The notes below the pieces were generated by a model. The model was not told where the DNA came from and made no database searches. It saw only the letters and a list, made by a program, of their open reading frames with translations. A DNA stretch of 64,000 bases, from positions 62,001 to 126,000 of the forward strand of contig JAEZXR010000114.1 in the NCBI GenBank assembly GCA_023419605.1, read 5' to 3'. The translations under genes were made by a program, and so were the position numbers. The DNA is from Bacillota bacterium (GTDB lineage: Bacteria; Bacillota; Clostridia; Acetivibrionales; JAEZXR01). This document shows, piece by piece, positions 26,912 to 36,262 of the stretch; within the stretch, counting starts at the first letter, position 1, and every line of letters begins with the position of its first letter.

Positions 26912-28126
26912 ATGAAAAGGAGCATAATAGGCTGTATGGTGTTGTTTATATGTGTAGCTGCTGTAACGGCTTGCAGTTCCAAAAACATGCCGAATCGCAG
27001 AGAGATTGATGAAATGGAGCTGGTAAGGGTGGTAGGGATTGATAAATCTCCAGCAGACCCTGAAATGATCCAGCTCAGTGCCGCCAGTAAGGAACAATCC
27101 ACTGCAGGAAACAAAGGGGGAGAGCTAGGTACTGGAAAACCCAAGTCTTTTTTGTTCCTGTCGGAGGGAAAGACAGTCTTTGATGCCGCCAGAACCATTC
27201 AAACCCATACCGATAAAAAGTTCTTTTGGGGACATGTGGATTTTATTCTTATGGGGGAGGAGGCTGCAAGGGATGATATAGGCAAATATCTGGACTTTTT
27301 CTCCCGGGATGGTGAACTTCGCCTGGACACGAGGGTTTTTCTGGTAAAAGGAACTTCTGCCAGGGAGCTTCTGGAAAAGGTATCGGGTAGTGAAGTCTTT
27401 GTGGCTGACCAGCTGAAAAGCTTGGAAAAGAACGTTGAGATGCTCAGCATATCGGAAGCCATGGAGTTGATAGAACTCATGGAGGAACTGGATAAAGGCC
27501 ATTCGGCAGGCGTTGTCCCTTCTCTTTTTTTAACGGAACATTCCGGGGAACATAGGGGTTCTTCGGAAGAAAAGACGAAGAATATAGAGGTGGATGGATA
27601 TGCTGTTATAAAGGAGTTTAAACTGATCGACTTTGTCGGTAGGCCCTACTCAAGAGGATATAACTTCATAAAAAACAAAGCCCGTTCCATGGTCATTGAA
27701 GTGGAAGACCCTGCTGGAAAAGCGATAGCCCTTGAATTGATAGATAGCCGTACCCGCATAATTCCGGAATTTGAAGGGGATCAGCTGAAAAAAGTCATTT
27801 TTGAGACTACATTTTCCAGTAATATTGACGAGGTTCATTCCCGAGCGGACGTATTTAATGAAGAAACTTTAACATGGCTGGAGGAAAAGCAGTCACAGAA
27901 AATAAAAGAGGAGATGGAGTATGTTATTGCACTGGCTCAAAAAAATAAAGCCGACTTTTTGGACTTGGGCCACATCATTAATATGAAGCATCCCTATAAA
28001 TGGCATGCGATCAAGGAACAATGGAATAAAATCTTCCCTGACCTGAAGACGGATGTGAAAGTAAAATCTAAAATTATGAGAACTTACGATATAAAGGAAC
28101 CTATAGGATACCAAGGAGGCCAGTAA
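26912..28126 (+). CDS. Spore germinant receptor C subunit, Ger(x)C lipoprotein
   Basis: A 404-residue lipoprotein: signal peptide with VTAC and Cys21, then the start of the Ger(x)C fold (REIDEMELVRVVGIDKS), ending with a helical C-terminal domain. C subunits require lipidation and associate with A and B subunits. It starts ten bases after the A gene with GAGGTACC-type spacing, so it is translationally linked. Full length for the family. Confidence 0.93.
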   Translation: MKRSIIGCMVLFICVAAVTACSSKNMPNRREIDEMELVRVVGIDKSPADPEMIQLSAASKEQSTAGNKGGELGTGKPKSFLFLSEGKTVFDAARTIQTHTDKKFFWGHVDFILMGEEAARDDIGKYLDFFSRDGELRLDTRVFLVKGTSARELLEKVSGSEVFVADQLKSLEKNVEMLSISEAMELIELMEELDKGHSAGVVPSLFLTEHSGEHRGSSEEKTKNIEVDGYAVIKEFKLIDFVGRPYSRGYNFIKNKARSMVIEVEDPAGKAIALELIDSRTRIIPEFEGDQLKKVIFETTFSSNIDEVHSRADVFNEETLTWLEEKQSQKIKEEMEYVIALAQKNKADFLDLGHIINMKHPYKWHAIKEQWNKIFPDLKTDVKVKSKIMRTYDIKEPIGYQGGQ

Positions 28127-28127
28127 T

Positions 28128-28328
28128 ATGGCATATTTCTATATAATCATGGTGGTGCTGGGAGTTGTGGATATGAAAGAGCTGCGAAATGCCGGACATA
28201 GGAAAGATATTATTGTGTATATAGGAAGTATGCTGGTTATAGGGGTTTTTGCATACTTCTATTTTTCCGATCCTTATGGCAGAAGCTTTACGAATCTGCT
28301 TCTTTCCTTATTTAATTTGAAGGGGTGA
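28128..28328 (+). CDS. Small two-helix membrane protein in germinant receptor operon (D-like subunit)
   Basis: A 66-residue protein with two predicted transmembrane helices (about 3-16 and 28-46) joined by a short charged loop (MKELRNAGHRKDI). It has a good CAAGGAGG ribosome site, begins two bases after the C gene and ends six bases before the B gene start, so it is clearly a gene. Some germinant receptor operons in Bacillus and Clostridia encode a small two-helix D subunit that tunes receptor activity; this one matches in size, topology and place. Function here is inferred from context. Confidence 0.82.
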   Translation: MAYFYIIMVVLGVVDMKELRNAGHRKDIIVYIGSMLVIGVFAYFYFSDPYGRSFTNLLLSLFNLKG

Positions 28329-28334
28329 GTGTTA

Positions 28335-29423
28335 ATGCTGGCAGCAAAAGAAAAAATTTCAACCCGCCAAGCCGTAGTACTTTTTTTATTGGCGGTTTTT
28401 TCCCCTTCCATACGTTTGTTCCCTACCTATTCTTCAAAAATTGCCCAGACAGCAGGATGGCTTTCCCCTTTATTTGCAGTAGTCCCCTTCCTGATTTTGC
28501 CGCTGCTGCACCAGAGTTTTTTTAAGAAAAACAGTGGGAAAAACCTTGCAGATATATATTATGAAGTGCTTGGGAAGTTTTTGGGCAGGGTAGTTTTATC
28601 TTTTTACCTGTTCTGGCTTTGCGTGTTACTTGGCTTATACGTTCGATACTTTGCCGAACGCTTTTTGTCTACGATTCATCCCGATACCCCGATGAGTTTT
28701 TTTACGATTGCCATTCTGGGGGTTGCTTTTGTAGTGGCAAGGGGAGGGCTTGTTGTATTTACCCGGCTGACAGAAGTATTTTTTCTTGGCTTCATGGCAT
28801 TGTTCTCTATTACCTTTATGCTAGCTTTGCCGGATCTAAAGTTTTTGCATCTTTATCCGGTGACCTATTATGACATTTTACCTTTGATGAAGTCAACCTA
28901 TCCTATCCTGGGGATATGGGGATATTTTACGTTTATGATGTTTTTTGCCGACCGGATGAATGATAAGGAGAACATCAAACGCTTCGGACTACAAAGTGCC
29001 GTATTCCTTGTGATTACATGCCTGTCGATTTTAATTATCACCATAGGAACCTTGGGATATAGTATTGCAGGACGTGTTTCCCTGCCCTACTTTATCGCCA
29101 TGAAAAACATATCGGTTCTGGATACATTGGAAAGAATCGAGTCCATTGTCCTGGCCTTTTGGATCATTGTGGATTTTGTAATTATAACACTGTTTGTACT
29201 TTTGGTAGCTGCTGTAATAAAGTCACTTTTTTTCTTAAAGGGAACGAAGAATTTTATAAGCCCCATTGTTCTGGCTGCCTATTTACTCTCCTTTTATATA
29301 GCCCAAAGCCGCTTTGAACTGGAAGACTTCTCCTTACTTTTTGGAATGAACACGAATATCGTACTTTGCTTTATTATCCCTCTTATTATATTTGGCATTG
29401 GGAAACTGCGGAAAAAGTTTTGA
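28335..29423 (+). CDS. Spore germinant receptor B subunit, germination permease
   Basis: A 362-residue protein of the endospore germination permease family (GerAB, related to amino acid/polyamine transporters) with about ten helices. It begins with the conserved KEKISTRQAVVLFLLAV and keeps the usual length. B subunits form the germinant-binding pocket, so ligand specificity lies mainly here; the actual germinant cannot be read from sequence. ATG 28335 has AGGGG nine bases upstream; a GTG two codons earlier is the alternative. Confidence 0.93.
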   Translation: MLAAKEKISTRQAVVLFLLAVFSPSIRLFPTYSSKIAQTAGWLSPLFAVVPFLILPLLHQSFFKKNSGKNLADIYYEVLGKFLGRVVLSFYLFWLCVLLGLYVRYFAERFLSTIHPDTPMSFFTIAILGVAFVVARGGLVVFTRLTEVFFLGFMALFSITFMLALPDLKFLHLYPVTYYDILPLMKSTYPILGIWGYFTFMMFFADRMNDKENIKRFGLQSAVFLVITCLSILIITIGTLGYSIAGRVSLPYFIAMKNISVLDTLERIESIVLAFWIIVDFVIITLFVLLVAAVIKSLFFLKGTKNFISPIVLAAYLLSFYIAQSRFELEDFSLLFGMNTNIVLCFIIPLIIFGIGKLRKKF

Positions 29424-29524
29424 CACTGCCGGGAAATTCAAAAAATGCACGAAGTCCAGACCAACGCATCTATGCAGGGCTTGGGCTTCAGTGTATTTTA
29501 AGAATGCGGACCTTTCCGGTAAAG

Positions 29525-29556
29525 TTCCACTCGCCTGATGAATCAGACGAGTGGAA
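29525..29556. terminator. Hairpin between convergent gerB-type and protease genes
   Basis: A 15-base stem TTCCACTCGCCTGAT with nearly perfect complement and a two-base loop. Neither side has a long T run, so it may be a weak bidirectional terminator or a message-protecting hairpin. Confidence 0.5.
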
Positions 29557-29585
29557 GCATTCATCATACCTCAGTTTTAATCTGT

Positions 29586-31277
29586 TTACTGGTTGGTTGT
29601 TTGTGTAATGCTGGCTGCACCGGAGCTTACGTCAAAGAAGTAAGAACCGCTGCCTGCGTAGGCGAGAACCTTGATTTTATAGGTTCCGGCTGCAGTTGGG
29701 GTGTAGCTGATGTTTTCCTGTCTCGTTGTTCCCTCCGAGCTGGCGACCTCTGTACCGCTGGGGTTGTAGAGGAATAGGTCAAAATCCTGTGAAGATGTCC
29801 AGTTTGGCGATATTAGGGTAACAGCGATGGGATAGGTGGTGTCGGGGATGGAAATTGTAAATTCATCATATTTCTTGCTGGCGGAGAGAGAATCGGATTT
29901 GTAAAGATGCGTAGGAACAGCCGGTCCCGTACCGGTATAGCCACCGGCGGCTTTAATGGCTGCGTAGCTGTCCAGTCTGCCAAACCCGTAATCCAAATCC
30001 TGTCCTGCCGGACCCCAGTCTTGCGCTGTGCCTGTTATATAGCTTACAACTTGTGCAGGTGTCAAGCTCGGGTTGGCATCCAGAATTAATGCGGCTGTAC
30101 CGGAGGTGAAGGGTGTAGCCATGCTGGTACCGCTGTATGTAACATACTGGTTTGTGGAATTGGTTTTTGCAGAGGTTATATTATATCCTGGGGCGGCTAT
30201 ATCGGGTTTGACTCTTCCATCTGCTGTAAGTCCTCTACTGGAGAAATCCGTCAGGAAGAAGCCTTTTTCTCCTACATCACCGAAAGCTCCAACAGTCAAA
30301 GCTTTTGCTGCGGCTCCCGGAGAACCGATGGTAGCTTTACCGGGTCCTGCATTGCCGGCTGCAACCACAGGTACGATTCCTGCATTGAAGGCATTGTTGA
30401 TGGCCACGGAGGTGGAATCGGTACCGTCGGAGCTTCCGTCGGTTCCGAGACTCAAGCTTATAACTTTTATGTTATAGGTAGCTTTATTTGCTACAGCCCA
30501 GTCGATGGCGGCTGTAACATTGCTCATGGTGCCGCTGCCGGCGGAATTAAGAACTTTCAAGCCGATAAGAGCAGCGCCCGGTGCTACACCTTTGTAGCTT
30601 GAATTGCCTTCGCCCGTACCTGCGATGGTAGCGGCAACATGAGTACCATGGCCGTTATCATCGTAGGGTGTCGTCTTATTACCAACCCAGTCTTTCCAGG
30701 CGATGACTTTCCCGCCGTCAAGGTCTACATGCTTTGCATCGATACCGGTATCAATGACGGCAACGACAACATCATTTGTAGAATAGGTGGTAGGCGCGCT
30801 GTCGCGGTCTCCATCAAGGCCGAAATCCGTTCTTGCCTTGCTTACGCCAAACCAGTTGGAGGCTGTAGCCATAGTAGCATATACCGGTTCATCATATTCC
30901 ACCTGCTGAACCAGTTCGGATTTTTCCAGCTTGCTGATTTGACTCTTCGTTAAATTTAATGCAGCGCCGGGGATGATATCAAACTTGTGTTTGATTTTTG
31001 AACTTCCTACCAACTTTTCGATGGAAGCAAACTCCTCCGCAGTGAGCTTCTTGTTGAATACTACCGTTACAGGAATTTCTTCGGTGTCCTTTGCCTGGGC
31101 AACCTTTTCTTCAAGGTTCACAAACAGCTTGCTGTTTGCGCTTTTTGTGATTTTAAAGGCTGGCTTTTCAGCCTTCACCTCTGCGGTAGGTTTGGCAAAT
31201 GCTACTGTCTGTGTTCCCACTAATGCAGCTGCCAGGGTAAAAACGGAAAATAATTTCAAAAGTTTATTTTTTTTCAT
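29586..31277 (-). CDS. Secreted subtilisin-like serine protease with PPC-type C-terminal domain
   Basis: A 563-residue S8 protease: signal peptide to about residue 28, an I9-type inhibitory propeptide (about 50-135), a subtilase catalytic domain with Asp176 (VIDTGID), His210 (NGHGTHVA), oxyanion Asn309 and Ser385 (SGTSMATP), then a C-terminal beta-sandwich like pre-peptidase C-terminal domains (about 455-555; DFDLFLYNPSGTEV). All catalytic residues are present. It is exported, matures by propeptide removal, and probably degrades extracellular protein. A GAAAGGAG ribosome site precedes the ATG. It is monocistronic. Confidence 0.95.
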   Translation of the reverse strand: MKKNKLLKLFSVFTLAAALVGTQTVAFAKPTAEVKAEKPAFKITKSANSKLFVNLEEKVAQAKDTEEIPVTVVFNKKLTAEEFASIEKLVGSSKIKHKFDIIPGAALNLTKSQISKLEKSELVQQVEYDEPVYATMATASNWFGVSKARTDFGLDGDRDSAPTTYSTNDVVVAVIDTGIDAKHVDLDGGKVIAWKDWVGNKTTPYDDNGHGTHVAATIAGTGEGNSSYKGVAPGAALIGLKVLNSAGSGTMSNVTAAIDWAVANKATYNIKVISLSLGTDGSSDGTDSTSVAINNAFNAGIVPVVAAGNAGPGKATIGSPGAAAKALTVGAFGDVGEKGFFLTDFSSRGLTADGRVKPDIAAPGYNITSAKTNSTNQYVTYSGTSMATPFTSGTAALILDANPSLTPAQVVSYITGTAQDWGPAGQDLDYGFGRLDSYAAIKAAGGYTGTGPAVPTHLYKSDSLSASKKYDEFTISIPDTTYPIAVTLISPNWTSSQDFDLFLYNPSGTEVASSEGTTRQENISYTPTAAGTYKIKVLAYAGSGSYFFDVSSGAASITQTTNQ

Positions 31278-32006
31278 AGCGGTTATCTCCTTTCAGATCT
31301 TTTAAAGTTTTTTGTGTAATGGGGTTTGCTATGGAATAAAACCAAGGTATGAATAAAGTCCGGGGATCTGATCCGATTCATGTGTATTCACCTGCCTTAT
31401 CTTTGTTTTTTCCCTTAAAAGGGTATGATGATCAAGCATGCAATAATAATTCACTGCATACTTGCAAGGTTGCATCATATACAAAATCACCGTAGATTTT
31501 TGAGTTTGGCAGTAAGGAAATAAACCTGGTACCCGAAACATTTCAAAACGGATAGTCAGGGCTTACACTGCTTTGTATAAGGTGGATTTTTAAAATGTGA
31601 AGTTACGAAGAAGTACAAATGTGAACTGACCTCATTGCCAGTTTTCAATAATATACCATGTCCAATCATGTATGTCAATACCATATATGGTAAAATATTC
31701 AATAAAAATAACTACATAATACTACAAAAATCCTTAAAAAACCCATAAAGAGATTGCAAAGGTTTTTTATTGGCACTAAGAATTCACGTGAATATCAATA
31801 GTTATCCATATATAAAAAAGTGTCTACCCTTTATTAAGAAATGTCCATTGAAATCTGGAAAATGATTCCTTAGAATGATATCTGGAACGCGTTCTATAAC
31901 CAATCAAATTTTAAAAGTATGCTTCAATATACGGATTCCATACTCTGAATCTCTTTGGAGATAGGGCGTGGCCGCTATTAAAGATTGAGGCAAGGAGGTA
32001 AAGGGT
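31278..32006. promoter_or_regulatory. AT-rich divergent region between protease and pectate lyase
   Basis: About 730 bases without a credible gene; short frames here lack ribosome sites and homology. It holds a perfect 14-base palindrome TACCATATATGGTA (31679-31692), an inverted repeat AAAAAACC/GGTTTTTT (31736-31768) and a 10-base palindrome GAACGCGTTC (31885-31894) about 115 bases before the lyase gene. The palindromes are possible operators for the two divergent secreted enzymes. Confidence 0.4.
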
Positions 32007-33950
32007 ATGTCAAAGTACAGAAAACTGGTTTCTTATTTTACCGCAATATTGCTTTTTGCCGGCATTCTCGCCGGAAGCTTTGGATTCGGAGTACAGACGG
32101 TACAAGCAGCGACACTCTTCAGTGATAATTTTGATGACGGTGCTGCAGATGGATGGACAGCTACTTCCGGCACCTGGTCCGTCGTGCAGGATGGAGGCTC
32201 CTATGTGTATTACCAGTCAAGCACCGATGAAGGCCGGACTTCTGCCGGCAGCCAATCATGGACGGATTATAGTGTGGAAGCAAAAGTGAAAGTAGACAAT
32301 TTTAACGGGAGCAACAGGACTTATGTTTGCGGCAGATATAAGGATGGCAACAACTTCTATGCTGCATCTTTGTACAACAGCAGCGGCGGCACCCTGGAGA
32401 TCAGAAAGAAAGTGGGAGGTTCGACTACGACGCTGGCGAGCAAGTCCTCCTATGGGCTTGCAGCAGGTACCTGGTATACGGTGAAGCTCGAAATGCAGGG
32501 GTCTTCCATTAAGATGTATGTAAACGGTACACTGGAGCTTTCAGCCACAGACAGCAGCCTGACATCCGGTGCTGCCGGTTTGATCGCCTACAAGACCGTT
32601 GCAAAATTTGACAATGTAACAGTCAGCGACGGGGGAGGAACCACACCTACACCAACACCTACCACTACGCCAACTCCAACCCCTACGACGGCACCTACTG
32701 CCACTCCGACACCCGGGGGAACACCAACACCGACTCCGTCTGTAACACCAACACCGCCACCGGTTACGGGAGCTCTCTATGTTGCACCCAACGGTACGGA
32801 CAGCAACCCGGGAACCATTGGCAGTCCTACCACGTTAACGGCGGCCATCACACGGATTGCCCCCGGCGGTGCCATCTACCTGCGCGGCGGCACCTACAGC
32901 TACTCGACTCAGATTACCATCGAACGGGGAAATAACGGTACTGCCAGTCAGAAAAAGCAAATCCTCGCCTATGGTTCTGAAAAGCCGGTTTTAGACTTTT
33001 CTTCGCAGCCTTACGGAGATCCGTCCAGCGTAAGCAACCCGCGAGGCCTTCAGATTAACGGACACTACTGGTATGTTAAAGGCCTGGAAGTAAAAGGATC
33101 AGCGGATAATGGAATCTATGTGGCAGGAAACTATAACACCATCGAGGGCTGTACAACCCACCACAACAGGGATACAGGCTTACAGATCGGAAGATATGCA
33201 TCATCGGCTGCGAAAGGCGAATGGCCCAGCTATAACCTCATCCTGAATTGTGACTCTCATGACAACATGGACCCGGATAATGGGGAGGATGCAGATGGCT
33301 TTGCCTGCAAACTGACTACGGGACCGGGAAATACTTTCCGTGGATGCATCTCCTATAACAATGTGGATGACGGTTGGGATCTTTATACAAAATCAGATAC
33401 CGGTGCTATCGATCCTGTTACTTTTGAAGATTGCATCGCCTATAACAACGGTGTGACCTCTGACGGAAGCTATACCGCAAACAGCGACGGTAACGGCTTT
33501 AAGCTGGGAGGCGAAAAAATTGCAGTAAATCATATTGTAAAACGCTGCATTGCTTTTAATAATAAAAAGCACGGATTTACCTATAACAGTAACCCCGGTG
33601 CAATCCAACTGACAAATTGTACCTCCTGGAATAATAAGCAGAGCAACTTTGCCTTCGATACGGGTACGCACCAGTTCACCAACCTTTTATCCTACAAAGG
33701 CAGTTCCAGCGACAAAACCAGTGGAACCGATGTAGCCAGCACCAATGTCTGGTGGAAAAACAATGCCAGCACCAATGCCAAGGGCCTGGTAGCCAGTGAC
33801 GCTGACTTTGTCAGCCTCACGCCTGCTGTAAGCAGGAATTCCGATGGAACCATCAATCTGGGCAACTTCCTGAAGCTGGTTCAAGGCAGTGATCTCGTAA
33901 ATGCAGGTACTCCAAGCGGTACAGACATTGGAGCCAGAGAGAGCTGGTAA
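32007..33950 (+). CDS. Secreted family 9 pectate lyase with N-terminal concanavalin-like module
   Basis: A 647-residue exported enzyme. After a signal peptide (to about 37) comes a concanavalin-like jelly-roll module (about 40-210, FSDNFDDGAADGW to FDNVTVSDG), probably carbohydrate binding, then a Thr-Pro linker (about 212-255), then a right-handed parallel beta-helix catalytic domain (YVAPNGTDSNPGT onward). The NGIYVAGNYNTIEGC-type coils and NCDSHDN/GEDADGFACK blocks match polysaccharide lyase family 9, which cleaves polygalacturonate by beta-elimination. The start has AAGGAGG. It fits the arabinan/pectin theme of the region. Confidence 0.9.
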   Translation: MSKYRKLVSYFTAILLFAGILAGSFGFGVQTVQAATLFSDNFDDGAADGWTATSGTWSVVQDGGSYVYYQSSTDEGRTSAGSQSWTDYSVEAKVKVDNFNGSNRTYVCGRYKDGNNFYAASLYNSSGGTLEIRKKVGGSTTTLASKSSYGLAAGTWYTVKLEMQGSSIKMYVNGTLELSATDSSLTSGAAGLIAYKTVAKFDNVTVSDGGGTTPTPTPTTTPTPTPTTAPTATPTPGGTPTPTPSVTPTPPPVTGALYVAPNGTDSNPGTIGSPTTLTAAITRIAPGGAIYLRGGTYSYSTQITIERGNNGTASQKKQILAYGSEKPVLDFSSQPYGDPSSVSNPRGLQINGHYWYVKGLEVKGSADNGIYVAGNYNTIEGCTTHHNRDTGLQIGRYASSAAKGEWPSYNLILNCDSHDNMDPDNGEDADGFACKLTTGPGNTFRGCISYNNVDDGWDLYTKSDTGAIDPVTFEDCIAYNNGVTSDGSYTANSDGNGFKLGGEKIAVNHIVKRCIAFNNKKHGFTYNSNPGAIQLTNCTSWNNKQSNFAFDTGTHQFTNLLSYKGSSSDKTSGTDVASTNVWWKNNASTNAKGLVASDADFVSLTPAVSRNSDGTINLGNFLKLVQGSDLVNAGTPSGTDIGARESW

Positions 33951-33976
33951 AATCCATAGAGTGGGAGAATCCCAAA

Positions 33977-34013
33977 AAGGTTTCAAGATGACTGTCTTGA
34001 AACCTTTTTTTTT
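33977..34013 (+). terminator. Terminator of the pectate lyase gene
   Basis: A 12-base perfect stem AAGGTTTCAAGA with its complement, loop TGACTG, then nine T residues. Confidence 0.9.
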
Positions 34014-34115
34014 GTGTGAAAATTTACTATAATGAGTATAGATAGGCAAGGTGCAGCGAAATGATAACGGAAGTTATGTTTCCGCTAGCCTAAATTGAAA
34101 AACATGAGGATAATG

Positions 34116-35381
34116 ATGAGGGCGATGATAAAAACATTTGTAGAAGAATATAAAAAGCAGTATGAGTATTATCAGAAACTGGCACAGGTTTGTGCCGCCA
34201 AATGCAAGGAGCACTTACATAACAATGGAATCCGCTGTATAGTGACATATCGGGCTAAAAGCTCTGAAAGCCTGGAACAAAAAATTAAATACCGCATGAG
34301 GGAGAATGATTATCAATGCATTGAGGATATTCGAAAGGATATCGGTGATCTGGCCGGAGTCCGGATTGCATTGTATTTCCCGGGGGATATCCAGGAGGTG
34401 GAGAAGATTTTACGGTCTAAATTCCTGCTTGCGGATGATCCGGCCCGCTTTGACGGAAGCTACTTGAAGTATGACAAGCGGTTTGCCGGGTATCGTGCCA
34501 CTCACTTTCATGTACAGTTCAGGGAGACCGATATAGTTCCCGATTGGACGTACGGCGGAGAGGTGGTTGAAGTACAGGCAGCTTCGGTGCTGATGCATGC
34601 CTGGGCGGAAGTGGAGCATGATCTGGCGTACAAATCGCCCGAGGGAGGGATATCCCAAATGGAATACGCACTGCTGGCTCAACTCAACGGTTTGGTCCAC
34701 AGCGGCGAAGTTACCCTGGAACAACTGCAGCTCGCATTGAACCAGCGTATCGAGAAACAGGAAAGGCCCTTCTTTAATCACTACGAACTCTCTACGTTTA
34801 TACAGAAAAACATACCGGAAAACCTGAAGATGAAAATTACCGAGCCCACCATGGGCAGGGTGGACCTTTTGTTCAGCTTGCTTAAAAGGCTTGAGATGGA
34901 CCGGCCGTCCCACGTAAGAAAATACCTGCACATGGTGGAAGAAGGAATTGAAAACCGACCCATTTGCTTTCAGATTATCGAGAAGGTGCTTAGTGAAAAT
35001 GTCGAAAAGTATGGGATATACAAGGATCTGGTAAAATACGTGGGAGAAGAAGCCCATCAGCTTTATAGTTCAAAGTTTGAAGTAGACTACAAAAATAATA
35101 AAAGACTCATTGATGAATTCCTGCTAAAATGGGTGGAGATGGAAGGGGTCATCCGCAAACTGATGGTGAAAGAGCATACGGACGTGGAAAAAGTCCAGTA
35201 CCTTTTTTGGGGATCCGTTGATAAGGAAGAGGTTTTGCCCTTGCAGATGCAGGAATTATACCAGATCCGAAATTCCATTATCCATGGAATCCAGGTTCCG
35301 CGGAGGGAGGAACTGGAAAAGGCAGTTCTGACTTTATACAGAATTGTGGAGCTGGTTTCGGAAGGATGGGAAGAGGATTAA
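34116..35381 (+). CDS. RelA/SpoT synthetase-domain protein with HEPN-like C-terminus
   Basis: A protein of about 421 residues. The N-terminal half has the (p)ppGpp synthetase fold: YRAKSSESLEQKI, DLAGVRIALYF, AGYRATHFHV and VEVQAASVLMHAWAEVEHDL. The usual ExQxRT of active enzymes reads EVQAAS here, so catalysis may be altered. No HD hydrolase domain and no TGS/ACT region are seen. The last 100 residues are helical and end with YQIRNSIIHG, an R-N-x-x-x-H pattern typical of HEPN domains, several of which are RNases in conflict systems. Upstream and downstream neighbours are unrelated. Start choice is uncertain: TTG 34095 and ATG 34104, 34113 and 34125 are alternatives; 34116 has GAGG at six bases. 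Confidence 0.85.
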   Translation: MRAMIKTFVEEYKKQYEYYQKLAQVCAAKCKEHLHNNGIRCIVTYRAKSSESLEQKIKYRMRENDYQCIEDIRKDIGDLAGVRIALYFPGDIQEVEKILRSKFLLADDPARFDGSYLKYDKRFAGYRATHFHVQFRETDIVPDWTYGGEVVEVQAASVLMHAWAEVEHDLAYKSPEGGISQMEYALLAQLNGLVHSGEVTLEQLQLALNQRIEKQERPFFNHYELSTFIQKNIPENLKMKITEPTMGRVDLLFSLLKRLEMDRPSHVRKYLHMVEEGIENRPICFQIIEKVLSENVEKYGIYKDLVKYVGEEAHQLYSSKFEVDYKNNKRLIDEFLLKWVEMEGVIRKLMVKEHTDVEKVQYLFWGSVDKEEVLPLQMQELYQIRNSIIHGIQVPRREELEKAVLTLYRIVELVSEGWEED

Positions 35382-35422
35382 GGCTGCTACTATATTGAGA
35401 AGGATAGAGAGGAAAACCATCG

Positions 35423-36178
35423 ATGAAGTTTTCGGTATGCATTGATGCGGTATTTGGGAAAAAGGATTGTGTGGAAAGTATCAAAACGGTTAAAAGTTTG
35501 GGGTTTGAGGCCTTTGAGTTCTGGGCCTGGTGGAACCGGGATCTGGAACAGATAAGGGTGGCAAAAGAAAGGGAAGGATTGGAGGTTGCAGCCATTTGCA
35601 CGAAATTCATCAGCCTTGTGGATGCAGCAGGAAGGATGGAATATATCAACGGTCTCCGGGAGTCCATTGCGGCAGCTAAAAAACTGGGGTGCAAAAAAAT
35701 TATCACGCAGGTGGGCAATGCGATACCGGAGCTTGAAAGGGAAGCGCAGCACGAGAGTTTGGCGGAAGGACTGAGAGAATGCAGGAGGCTGCTGGAATCC
35801 GAGGACATCACGCTGCTGGTGGAGCCTCTCAATACCCTGGTGGACCATAAGGGCTATTACCTTTATAGCTCGGAGGAGGGATTTCAGATCATTGACGAAG
35901 TTGGAAGCCCGAAGGTAAAGCTGCTTTATGATATTTACCATCAGCAGATTATGGAGGGGCATGTTATTGCACGCATCACGGAAAATATTGATAAAATCGG
36001 ACATTTTCATGCCGCCGGCAACCCGGGAAGGCATGAATTGGATGCTGGTGAGCTGAATTATCCCAATATCTTTACGGCGATTCAAAAAGCAGGGTACCGT
36101 GAATACCTGGGGCTGGAATATTTTCCCCTGGAGGACCCGGTCCAGGGACTGAGGAGAATTAACGGGACCGGCAGGTAA
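35423..36178 (+). CDS. Hydroxypyruvate isomerase-like TIM-barrel protein
   Basis: A 251-residue sugar-phosphate isomerase/epimerase-type TIM barrel. It begins MKFSVCIDAVF and carries LLVEPLNTLVDHKGYYL (a catalytic Glu), LLYDIYHQQI, HFHAAGNPGRHE and GLEYFP (a second metal-binding Glu), the layout of the hydroxypyruvate isomerase family. Such proteins often act on small aldoses or keto-acids; the exact substrate here is not established. GAGAGG lies about ten bases upstream, and it follows the RelA/SpoT-domain gene by 41 bases, so both may share a transcript. Confidence 0.82.
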   Translation: MKFSVCIDAVFGKKDCVESIKTVKSLGFEAFEFWAWWNRDLEQIRVAKEREGLEVAAICTKFISLVDAAGRMEYINGLRESIAAAKKLGCKKIITQVGNAIPELEREAQHESLAEGLRECRRLLESEDITLLVEPLNTLVDHKGYYLYSSEEGFQIIDEVGSPKVKLLYDIYHQQIMEGHVIARITENIDKIGHFHAAGNPGRHELDAGELNYPNIFTAIQKAGYREYLGLEYFPLEDPVQGLRRINGTGR

Positions 36179-36189
36179 GTATAAAAGGA

Positions 36190-36229
36190 CCGGTAGATTG
36201 TGAGAAATGCACTTTACACAATCTACTGG
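36190..36229. terminator. Hairpin between convergent genes
   Basis: A 13-base perfect stem CCGGTAGATTGTG with its complement and a 14-base loop; no strong T run. Likely the end point for the isomerase gene and possibly for the converging small gene. Confidence 0.6.
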
Positions 36230-36262
36230 CCCTTGGCATAGGACGCTATTATTCACAGCGCC

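Noticed and set aside
31329..31541. A possible 70-residue protein upstream of the protease gene
   Set aside because: No ribosome site, odd composition and no partner; probably chance in a long AT-rich gap.
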